Assembly: GCA_004794785.1 (NCBI GenBank)
Contig: SJOL01006401.1
Location: 23,255-87,254 of the forward strand
Direction of reading: 5' to 3'
Source: Opisthorchis felineus
Lineage: Eukaryota > Platyhelminthes > Trematoda > Opisthorchiida > Opisthorchiidae
DNA: 64,000 nucleotides
The notes below the pieces were generated by a model. That model was given only the letters and a program-made list of their open reading frames with translations. It was not told where the DNA came from and did not search any database. A program made the translations under genes and the position numbers. This document shows positions 14,301 through 26,300 of the stretch, in pieces. Within the stretch, counting starts at the first letter, position 1. Every line of letters starts with the position of its first letter.

Positions 14301-17300
14301 CCCAGGACGCCTAGTCCGGACGCCGTCACGAAGAGACTGGACCTTACCGTGGTGTGATGGTTTGTGTACCTCAGCGACCCACTGAGCTATACCTGGGGGT
14401 ATACGTGCGACACTCGCAGTCTCCCATACCAGGTTGTTCGACGGTTAGAGGTCTGACGAACCCAATCTCCTGGTCTTCCATCTTCGGCGAAGTGTTTCGT
14501 AAAAATAGTGATGTACTTGATTTCCAGCCAAAACACCGCCGGCGGGTAAGCGAAAACAGGCCACTGCTGACGCCTCCTTTCCCTTTCACATACTTTTTCT
14601 TCCCCCTCTCCCCATTCCATTACTAAATCTTTCCTTGTAGGCCCGTCAGTTAAGAGTGATGTGTCCGTTCGTCCTGCATCGGTTTTGAAAGCAACATCTG
14701 CACGTCAACCGGCGCCGACATCCTCAGGTATCCCAAAATCAATCTTCAAGCCTCGACGAACAGTCTATCTGGCCACCTTGAATGTCCGCACTCTGAAGCA
14801 AGCAGGTCAACAAGCTGCTGTTGCTCACACTGGACTCACTTGGCATTGATGTGTGCTGTGTATCACGAACAAGAAATCAGGACGCAAGCACAGTGGTTGA
14901 GCTAACCGCCCCATCACTCTCCACACGCTTCCGGCAGCACACCTCTGGCGACGCAGAGACTGCTGCGGCAGGATGTGCAGGGGTTGGTATCGTCCTAAGT
15001 CACCGAGAGGAGGGACCTTGCTTGACTGGATATCCGTTGATAGTCGGCTCTGTGCGGTTCGTCTGGCAACGTCTGTGAAGGAGTCTCACAAGCGAGAAGT
15101 TGATCGATGTCTGTTTATCATACCTGGTTACGCCCCAACCAACTGAAACTCTGACATCATCAAAGACAAGTTATATGACTCCCTGAATTCAGTGTTAAGG
15201 CGAACTAGACGCTCAGATATCATTGTGGTCATCGGAGATCTGAATGCACAAGTGAGCAGGCTTAGCGCATCTGAGACTCAATTAGGTGATCGACATGGAC
15301 TGGACTCGGTACGTACGGACAATGGTAAACGATTGCTTCAGCTGAGTACTGACTGCAGGCTGTTCTTATGCAGTACCGAATTCCGAAATAGCTGAAGTTG
15401 TCTGGCTACATCGTGTCCTCCAACGGCGTGCCCGCTACGAACTCAAGTCGATCACATTTCCATCAGTTACCGATGGCGCAGATGAATAACTGACTGCCGC
15501 TCGTTTCTGAACACATTTGTGGCTTCCGAACACGCACTAGTCAGGAGTCGCTTCTCCCTTCGTTTTCCAGGGCCGCGTAAGGTGCGGTCAAATCGCCTGG
15601 CAACTGAGAGACTGGTAGATCCGGATGTTAGACGAATTTACCAGAATCGTCTTCCGCAGTCTCTTCCAAATGCTCCGCCATTAGATGTGAATTCATACTG
15701 GGACCAGATCAACACCTCTTTCCACAGTGCTGGGAGTTTTGCCTGTGGCACGGCGCTACCAGGCTCACCCAAGCACTAGATATCAAACTGAAGAGTGGCG
15801 CTGCTTAGGGGAGCGAGATGTCTCAAGTGGTTAGAGCGCGAATCTACTGACCGGAAGGTCCGTGGTTCGAACCCGACCTCTGCCTCTCGACTTTCCCTCT
15901 TTGGGCTTGGGCAACCTGGCAGTGTCCCAGCCCTCGTGCTTCCTTCGGGTGGCATGGCAGCTAGGCTCCGAAAGGGTGCTACAGCTGAACTGCTTAAATC
16001 TAGGAGAAATATCCCCGCCGGTCCCGAGCATAACTTAACGCGACGAATTACCAGACATCAAGTGAAAGTTATCCAACGGTGAAGTGTGGTGGACACGGAA
16101 AGTCAAGGAAAGGGAAGAGGCCCAGAAAGCAGGGAATACCCGAAAACCATTTCAGCTGATCCTTGTGAGAGGTCTCCAGAAACCACCTATGAGTGAAACC
16201 ATCAAGCATCAGAATGGATCGACCATCTTGAATAAACAAGAACGCCTCGACCGGTGGGCCGAATACTTCGAACAGTTATCGTGGCAACCAGCTGCCACTC
16301 AGATGGAACCCACAGTTGACGTAGAACCCTCAACGGTGAACGTGAAACTCCCTATGGTCTCGGAGGTTAAAGATTGCATATGTTGTCTCAAGCGCCTGCG
16401 AGCTCCTGGTCCGGATGCCCTCCCACGCGCAGTGTTCAAAAACGGGGATGAAATCCTGTCAGCGCTTATGTGGTCTATTGGCCTGCATATGGGAAAACCA
16501 GACTGTCCCGGACAACTGCGGGGAGTCGTAATAGTGCCCATTTTCAAGAAAGGGGCTTGTAGTGACTGTGGTGGATCAGCTTATCCCAGGTTGTAACGAG
16601 GCTGTTGGAGCCGCTTGTGCTTCGCCGCCTTATGGTGGCTCGTGAAACACTGACTCGAGAGCAGCAAGCAGGGCTCTGGCCTGGTAGGGGGTGCGTTGAC
16701 CAAATCTTCACACTACGTCAGGTGCAAGAACAACGCCATACGTACAAACGATCCAGGATTTTAGTATTCCTGGATTTCCAAGGCGCATTCGACTCGGTTG
16801 ACCGGCTTGATCTCCATAACGCACTTGCCCAACAAGGAATGCCCCGGAAGTTTGTGAACACAATAAGTTCTTTGCACTCTCAGACTTCTGGACGTGAGAG
16901 TATACAGAGCTTATAAAACATCATAAACGAGGAACTCAGCTGAGTTCCAGATGAGTCTCCCGCAAAACCAAATAGGTTTGCAAATGAGTGTAGTTCGCTA
17001 TATGGAGCTCTCCAAAAATTTCCCTATACAAAGCGGTGTCCGTCAGAGGTGCCCACTGTCTCCACTCCTATTTAATTTCGAGACCGATGAGATAATGAGA
17101 CGAACGCTGGAAGGTCCTCAAACCCCCGGTGTTCAGATAGCCTCTGACGGATGCCTTGTTGGTCCGGAATATGCAGACGATATCGTCCTCGTCTTCGAGG
17201 AGGACAAGGTGCAGTTTTTTCTGGATGAACTGACCCAAGTTATCTCATCCTTTGGTGTGCACTTTGCACCCACAAAGTGTAAGGTCATGGTCGTGGGCAT

Positions 17301-20300
17301 GCAGTCACTGAACACGCCACTTACAATCCAAGGAGAAGCGAGGTTGTGGAGCGTTTCAAGTATCTTGGGAGTTGTAGTAGTTCTAATTGTAGTGTTGTAA
17401 TATATGAGGTGAATGCACGAATCTGCAAGGCTCGGGTCGCGTTTGTTAAGTTGAGACACCTATGGTATCAAAGCAGTACAATGCGGCTACAATGCCGGTT
17501 GTTTTGTTGTATGGTTGTGAGACTTGGCCTGTTTGAGCAGCAGGACTGAGAACTCTTCAGATGCTAGACAACCGTTGTCTAAGAAACCATAGATCGTGTG
17601 GGTTGGTGTCGGCGAATCCGAAACGAGGCAATTAGGGAACGAGTATTCGGTTGTGCAACGGGAACTTCCATTGAAGAATGTGTCCAGCACCAGAAGCTGC
17701 GCTGGTTAGGTCATGTATTGTGCATGCATGCGGCAAACGTGACAAAATAGTCACTGTCTTTGTTGATCGACGTGGGGCGCAGGTACCAGATGTCGAATAG
17801 CGCCATTTGAACACTGAATATCGACGACAGGTTTCTGGCTGCGTCATCATAATGAACAACAAAACCACCAACACCATCAGAGATAGCAAGACCAGTGTTG
17901 ACACTGTGGCCTCACTTCCGTATAGTGAGTTCGGACACACCGAAACTTCAGTTGAGCGTGATGCATGGCGAACAAAGTGGGACTAGTAGGGAAAGCATTC
18001 ACATTGAGTTGGGGTAGGGTAAAATAGGGAATGCGTGAAAGTATAAGGGAAACATCAGAGGTCACATTTTTTCGCTTGAGCGCCTAATGCATTCAGCAAG
18101 TAAGGTTGAGAACATCACGCGAAGGCAGATGTGGCCGATTTTGCGACATTCCTGTTTGAACGCAAGCTGGAATACTGTCAGGGCGCCTACACTTAGACAG
18201 GAGGATGAGTAATAGGGTTGTCAACCAAATCATTTGACTCAAAAGCCTGAACGCAAGGCAGCGGCTGCTTGCCGACACATTACTGAAGTCGTGAGGTTTC
18301 TAGGGGACTAGTCACCATACTAGTTCCCCGCCAACTTGGAGGACCAAGGGACTGTGCTCGTCGGACATCTATCGACTGACCAACCTGGTATGAGAAACTC
18401 TTCGGGTGTGAAAGTGAAACTCCTCAGTATAGTTCAGCGGGCCATAGAGGTACAGAAACTAGCACACCACGAAAAGGTTCAGTCTGTTTGATCGAAGCTG
18501 GCCTGCCGGGTTTTTGCAGCAACAACCGGACATCATCGAAGTTGGAAAATTCAGTTTTGAATGTCTTCATGCAGCTAGAACCAGGGATCAGGAGGTCAAA
18601 TGTGAAGGCCGTTAGTGAGGCCGTGGCTGTATCAGATGAAGATACAGAGCTCCCCGTACCGGTTGCTGATGTCTGAACAATGAGTCTGAGTGAATGATTC
18701 AGTGAGCTTCAGTTATGTTTCCTCAAACTGCTTTTGTTACTATTACAACTCTCGAAGCTACTGAAATCCAGTGAACATCGTGGGTTTCCGTTGGCCAATC
18801 AAAATAACGGCTATGCCTCAGGCCTCCAAACTGTTTCAGAAGAACCTCCAGAGGGTGCATGGTGAATTAAGCACTTAAAACAAATGAAAGGACGCGTACA
18901 GAGCGCCGTATTTAAAGTTTATGTAACTGAAACATTCTGGAAGCTCCGACGCCTTCTGGACGATGCACTGTCAACCGGTTTCGAGTGGAAACTGGAACAC
19001 AGTTTGGGTCCGTGTTCTCGACCAATCAGAGCCAGCCTTGATGCTAGACTGGCTAGCGGACCGACCATTTGACCAGCCGCGTGTGAGTTAGGCTGACTGG
19101 CCGTTGCAGCGCCCAACCACCAAAGGTAAGGCGGCTTGGGTGTGGAATTCCGGCGAACAGGTTGAGTGCAGTCTGATACGAAACCAGCTCTGCTGGTTAG
19201 GCCACTTAAGACGAATGACGGAAACCCGCGTCCCACAACAACTTGTGCGTCCCCCCTAGACTACTGTATGCAGTTATATTATATCACATAGTATTGTATT
19301 ATCTTATCTGGTATTGTTGTACCATACCTTTGCACTATAGTATATTAAACTGCATGCTACTACACGACATTCCATTATATTACTTCGCCTTATGTCATAT
19401 TATCTCACTATTATATTGTATTAAGTTGTATTCCACACCATATCCATTATATCATATTATCCTGCCATACACTATTGTATTAAATTATGTACTATATTAT
19501 GCTGCGTATTATTTCATATCATATTGTAGTATCGTATAATATAGTGCATTGGTATCATCATCATATTATTGTATTATACTTTACATTATACTATATGACA
19601 CATACACAGTACATACTATCGTATACTTATTAGTTATATACGTACGTAGTTATATATATGTAGTTGTATGTAGTTATATACGTACGTACGTAAGTTGATT
19701 AAAGTGACCAGAAAAAACGTCCGTAAAGCTGTGTACTATTTTTGTAGAACGGGTTGAATAAGCTGACGAAGCAAAAAACTTCCAGTGACAAAGTAGTTCT
19801 TAAGTTTTTAAGACACTTCTGTGCACCTTCTGTGCATCGCTGATGTTCAAAACCAAATTTCGCCGTAGCATCCTGTTATTCGTGTTCAGTTCTACGTGCG
19901 TCCTAATTTATTATGTAGTACGCTCCGAAAGGAACGTCATGATAGCACGCAGCCAAAACTCAGGTAGATCTATTCTAGTACAACGGATGACATGCATTAA
20001 ACTGACCACAGAAAACTCGGTGTTTCGTATTAACATGAAATTGGCGATGAATAAAAACCCAGTCCTTGTGAACCACTTTCAGCAAAAGTTTCCAGTTAAT
20101 CTCAAGGTGACCACTGAACGACAGTCCATTTAAAAAGCATTTACACATAAAAGAATAAATCGTTCAGCTGTAGCACCCTTTCGGTGCATTTAAATAACTA
20201 GTAAACCAACGCAGAATGTGGAATACAAGGAAAGGGCAGCGTTCCTGAAGGGCATACGACACCTAATCTCAGACAACATAAATAATATACATATATACAA

Positions 20301-23300
20301 GATACATAATATACATAATAATATATATAAACATACCAATTTCGACAACTCCGAAGACCAAGTGGACATGACCAGAATACGCCCAGCGTCTACCCAGTGC
20401 AGATAAATGCTTCTCAGCATCTCAATAGCTAACCGACCACAGTCGCTAGCTTCATCACCGCCAATCAGGATACGGTCAGGATGCATCAAGTTCTCCACTG
20501 CGGTACCTTCAGCAAGAAACTCCGGGTTGGAGAGAACCACCGATCGTTGAAGCTGTACATACCAGTTGGCGTGGGGAGCAACACACAAAGAACTTTGCAA
20601 GGTTACCAACAAAGAAACAAAGGGCTGAGGAAATCACGACGACCGTCATTCCACACCTTGATAAAGCTTGCTTTTTCACAAAGATCACATCATGAAAAGT
20701 GGTTTCTTTATGTGATCGTTAGAAAGTCCACAAACGTTACTTCCCTTCATCATCATCGACAGCACAGTGTTCAGCACTGATGCTTCGCTACCGTACAACC
20801 ATAGCTTATTTGTCAGCCTTTTAGTGAAGAGAAGGATAAAAGTGCTGGCTTACTACAATCATTCCGAGGTGGTTACATTTCCAGACACTCATTCAAGTAA
20901 TCCGGATAGAAACTGACAAGAACGTCATCAACGATCAGTAGCCATATCTTGCAGCGTCTCCAACAGTGCACTGGGGTGATCACGTGGACCCTATCCTGGA
21001 ACGCGGGTCGCACCGAAAGTACACAGACTTTTCGTAATTTATTTCACATCCCTAGGAGATAGAGCCAAGCGATGACATGAGCAGTTAGTTCGGGAAACCG
21101 GACAGTTACGCATTGAAGGCGATAGATCTGATGCAGGAGCGTCACTGACTGCGTGACTGAGCTATTTCTGTCGGTGTTATTAGCCATTGGTGAGTTGAGT
21201 CCCGGCGTCTCTATCCAGGGAGGCGGCAGTTGTCAAACCGACTCAATTTACTGGTTAGTCTTTTCATACTTCGTTACCAGGTCGCACACTGCCCACCTCC
21301 CGGTCGATTCCACTCGGCACAGAACTGGGCTCTGCCAGCCAGGCAGTCCTCTGGCATGCGAAGTACATGTCCTGACCAGTGTAACCTATGAAACGTGAGC
21401 AATTCATTTACGTGGGAGAGTTTTTCTTCCTAAAACAATCCGGCATATCTCAGCATTGCTAATCTGATGTTCTCACCAGACCCGTCACTACTTCGGAGAC
21501 GCCGATGATCAAGTACTGACAGCTTTCGTATATCCTCTGCGCGTAGAGGCCGCTTTTCTGATCCATAAAGTAGTATGAATCGTAATACCCCAGGCATTCA
21601 GCCTACGGCCAGTTCGAAACGCTATGGCTTGTTTGAAAAGACTGTCCAATCCTGGTCTCTGCGCCTTCGTAAGCTCGTGTCTTCCGTTAGTCATGAGATA
21701 CAGATCACCCTCGATCGCGAGTAAAGGCGGATCCTTGACGAAAACTGAGTGGCAAGGGACATTATTCTATCTAGCTTATTCAGACAATGATGTAGCCACT
21801 GGGGACCAGTCAGAATGTTTTATCCGACTTGTCATCGGTCTTCGCGGAGGACTGTTGATAATCAAGCCATGGGCTTGGTATTTTACCGGATGTCTACAGT
21901 GAAGATGTGTCGGATCCAGAAAAATCCCTACTTATCGTTATTTTTGCACCCTTTTGAATACTGTCGAAAATTCACTGGTATCTGCTTAGGCCATACGTTT
22001 TGCATGAGGTGGGGAACCCTGTAATCCTGATAAACCAGATGCAAACTTTTTGCTAACAAATCAATAGGATGGGAACGAATACCTGAAACGATTTGTCGAA
22101 AGCCATTAATTTAGTGGCATGATGAAGGAACGATTTAAAAGGATCCAGTTTATATTGGGTGATGGTGCATTGGGTTACCCAAAAACTAATTGGAGCTTTA
22201 CGGGACATTCACTGCTATTCAAGGGCGCCGCACAGAATGAAGTTAGATCAACAGGAGCCTAAATTCAGTAGTCGAATCATTGAAAACACGTGTTCGTCGG
22301 TGATGCTGAACGAACCGCTGAAACTAAACAAGACTGAGCACCAGACACATACCCGAGGTAAGGTACAAGACCGCGCTAATCGTCCAAAATCGCCATTAGA
22401 TTCAACCCATTGAGGCGACCGAAGTTCATCGAGGCAGAGCCAAGTAATCTGCACAAACAGGCATTTCGCACTCAACAGGATTTTGGAGCAACCTTAGGGT
22501 AGGTCCGGAACTAATGACTGAGTGATCTTATTCAGCCATTTTCTGCAACGTGTATCGACTGACCGCACGTTTACTCTGCTTTCCACGTCCACAGTGTACA
22601 AAACGATATCATCCCGCGATTACGTCGTTGCCATTCTGATTCAGTAATGAGGTATGATTAGAGTGCACAGGCACAACCACCAACCCATCACTACACACCA
22701 CTACGCACCCTAACAATGCACTGATGATGTCAACTCGATTGGTAATGAAACGTTTGCAATCAAATTGCCCAGCTCAGCGACCAGTCCCTATTACGTTGCT
22801 AAACATTATTACGACGCAGAATTGGTGCTGCTCAGTGTTTGTGGTATGCTGGAATTCACCTCGGTATGCATAAAACCACTAGCTTGGCCTGCAAACTACC
22901 AGAGGTTCTCCGTTGCAATTTTTTGTGGGAACATGGTCAACAAGTATGATGTAGCATTCAAACACTGCATGAGCTGGAACACTGGACCATTCAGCTTGTC
23001 ACCCTAGAAAATACTGCATACGTAATATTCGTGAAAACTAACAAGAGTTTACTGCCTGCCGGTCTCCTATGTCGGTCATGCTAAAATATCGACTGAACCG
23101 CCATCAATTAGGCCGCTTTGATTCCCGGGGGCAGACGTTGTAGAGGTAAATGATATTCGTGGTTTTATGTGACACCTCATGTTTCACTTGGTACGAGCAG
23201 TCACAGTACCTCTTTTGACGGAACACACCACCAGTAAGGTTACTAAGGTCTCTTCGACAGCCCATGACCACTTCGGCCTTCTTGGGGCCCATACGTTTGT

Positions 23301-26300
23301 GTAGTTTCTGAGGCTCCGTCCTGAAGCGTCGAAGAGTGTTCAGCAATCTTATGAGTAGTGTTTTCCGTCAGGAAGAATGATAAAGACATCTAATGTCATT
23401 GTTTCTGGAAATAAACGGAACGGAGCAGCCAATCTGAAGACGCTAATGTGGGATTCGAACCCTGGTAGTCGAAAAGGAAAGTTCACAACCTTATACACTC
23501 GTGCACCCGGGCCTCAGAACAGGGCAAATTGGCTTCAATGTTCCTATAAAGCGTCTTCCGGAAATTTAGAGTAAATGAGAATGTCGTATGTGGAAATGTA
23601 CCCTATGCTATTCGCTGTACCTGGGAGTTAGAAGCCAATACATGAAACAAGCAAACTACACTAGTAGGTAAAATGCCCAAGTATGCCGGTTAAATACATG
23701 AATTCCACTCGGACGTTCGCAAAAAGATTTGAATCCACTTCCAGTAGAGCATTTTAACTGACTACTTCAAAGGGGGCCTTCTGTGCACGTGCCAAACCAG
23801 AAAACGTATGCTTTTCAACAATGGTCCACATACCACGCTTCAGCTAATTTCTCCTCGTGCGGTCTAACTGCACTTTTGGATTCAAGACCATATCGTAGCA
23901 AGATATAAACTGATATGAAAAACAGAATCTATTGATTTCCCGCGAAATTACACGAAGTAGGGAACGAAATAGTGGCGTGTTATTCGGTGACCTTCCATGA
24001 TGAAATGCAATAAAACGCTACCTAAAGCTCAAGCTCAAATCAGCGGAACATGACCATGCATATTTTGCATTAACATAACGAACAGACAGCCACCCGCACA
24101 TGCTGGATCCAGTAATCAATCGTTGTTGAGACGGCGGGAAACTCACGCCTCATCGGTACATCTGTTATTTGATGCCATTACGTGCACGCACCACGCGTGA
24201 TGTGAATCATTAGCTTTCGTTTTGGCTATAGTAGGTACGCTGGACTCAGTGACATAGCCATTCAAGAACATCACGAAACCACGCAGTTGTCAACGATAAA
24301 AACTGTCGTGAAAGAATCTGAAAAAACATTACTCACAACGCTCAAATGTAAATATCCCATCCAGTTAAGTAACACCTCCCCATATCTGTTAAATGAAGAT
24401 AGGGTGTATTCGTTTTTCCGAGATCCGTCTGACACCTCATATTTCTCAAAGGACCCAGAATGAACATGAATAGGTCAGGGCTCTAGATTCTGACTCATTA
24501 GTGAAACTTAGTGCTGTGATTTACATGCAAGACGGGTTTTCCGATGAAGTCGAGTAATCCTGGTTGATGTACACTTATGGTCGTGCACTCAGCTATCATC
24601 CAACCAGTCAGGATATGACCCAGCTGCTAGAAACCAACGCTCACGCTGCGAAGTGCTGCAAGCGGTGTTCAAACAACCAGTACATCATGAGCAAATCACT
24701 TTAACAGTGAACAACACACCATCAAGTTGGTGAACTACAAAGGTCCGCTAAATAGGACTACCACCACGATCTGACAGGCATCCTATAAAACAAAAAACAT
24801 AGTGTTTGAATACCACAGTAGGAAGGGAAGAGTGGGTCAGTTAACTGAACATAATCGAAAGGTGACTATTTTCCGGTACGTCTGTGATCTTTACCTTGTC
24901 AAGTCACGAATCGTGCCCTGGGATTTCGGGTTTATCAGGAAGGTCAGATTCCTGAAAGCAACCACTGAATGCCCGAAATCTACTGAAACCCTCAGCTCCA
25001 CTAGATGCTGACGTCAGACAACGCCCACTCAATATGCAGCGCGTCATAGCCTCGTACCAAGGCCAGACAGCGTGCGTCAGCATTGGACCAGGTTCAGACA
25101 GTGTCCCTCCAATAAAAAGCTTGAAGCCGTTGTACTTTTCGCACTCGCACTCGCATGCACTCACGCTCTCGCACTCGCTTGTTCGGAATAAAGCTGTTGT
25201 GTTCCCTTCTGTGAGTCTTTTCCGGCACTAGACACTGGAGCGGGGTCAGCAGAAGATATAACAGGGTTAATCTACTGGAAAGTTCAGGTCGGCTAACATG
25301 AGCTGCGCGCACCTTCTCCTGCAAAAGGTGCGCGCCTCTACAAAACCCAAACAGGTGACAGCTGTCGATACGATCAACAGCTACATTGTACGGAGGAAGT
25401 TAAGCACACAGATCGGCTTTGTTGCGGCTTTTTTGATACGGCTTCTGACCTGTCCGAGTGTGTTTGTAATAAAACACTTTTGGTTTGTGGAATTCTTTCA
25501 GGTCCCAAAGAGACCTTTGTGATATTGTCGAAGTGGATGAGATTGGACCTCTTGGCTTTTTTCACTTCACTATATGTTTTTCTATCCATCCAGCAGGATC
25601 GTAAGTTTGATTATCGGAAAATTTCTGCTAAGTAGACGCGTTTGAAAGATGTCAGAGCGTGTCTGTTGGTCACAGACGATACAAACGCGTTATTTCCATG
25701 AAACTGATGGCTCTAATGGCAGCTGCTTCGACAATTTCAAATCTCGGTCCAGTGTTTTTCTAATGATGTTGGTATGAATTTATCACACAACCAGTATGCG
25801 CCATTGCAGTATGTGCAACATTAGGATAGCCTCGCGGTACTGATGTAATGCTCACCTACCCAACAACTAGCATTGAACTTGATCGACAATAACTCAGTTA
25901 CATGATGCGGAGAATTCTCCAAAGCTAACTGCTTTTCGCAACGCGGTGTATTGTCACTGTTGCAATGAGCGTCATACATCACCTTTGTTATGAGATATCC
26001 ACTTCATTATTACATGCATGTGATCCCGACCTAAAGCTGCCATCTTGACATGGTGGTCGGGCTTGAGTGCTGCAATGATCCCGCGGGCTACACTGGCTGG
26101 AACGTCGTTCCACAAGGTTCAACCATGCCAGGAAGGCCAATGGGGAGCAGTCAGACCAAGAGCAGCGAGACGCCGTACTACGAGTAATCGTGCTACGAGG
26201 CGGCCTGGGGGTAAAGTCGTATTGTCCTCTGCGACAGGAGTGTGAAGGCAGTAAGGTGTTTCCCCCAGGCGACCAGCATGTCCATATTTATGGAAGTAGC

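Larger units (their letters stand above)
14200..17725 (+). mobile_element. Non-LTR retrotransposon family A, long but broken copy
   Basis: A leader of about 550 bp is followed by an AP-type endonuclease (14760-15640: [56 protein letters not shown]-like SEHALVRSR). A linker follows (SGAA...LKSRRNI), then the RT (16084-17400: [54 protein letters not shown] at 17170-17181, [10 protein letters not shown]). The sequence breaks off at about 17725, before the usual LPGWGPRDP end. Frames change in the endonuclease and after the RT. A SINE (15808-15989) and a retrozyme piece (16912-16998) interrupt it. It sits on the opposite strand to UGDH, in intron 4. Confidence 0.88.

Noticed and set aside
19243..19539. 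98-codon frame rich in Tyr, Leu and Ile
   Set aside because: It lies wholly in a TA-rich low-complexity tract and its composition follows from the repeat.
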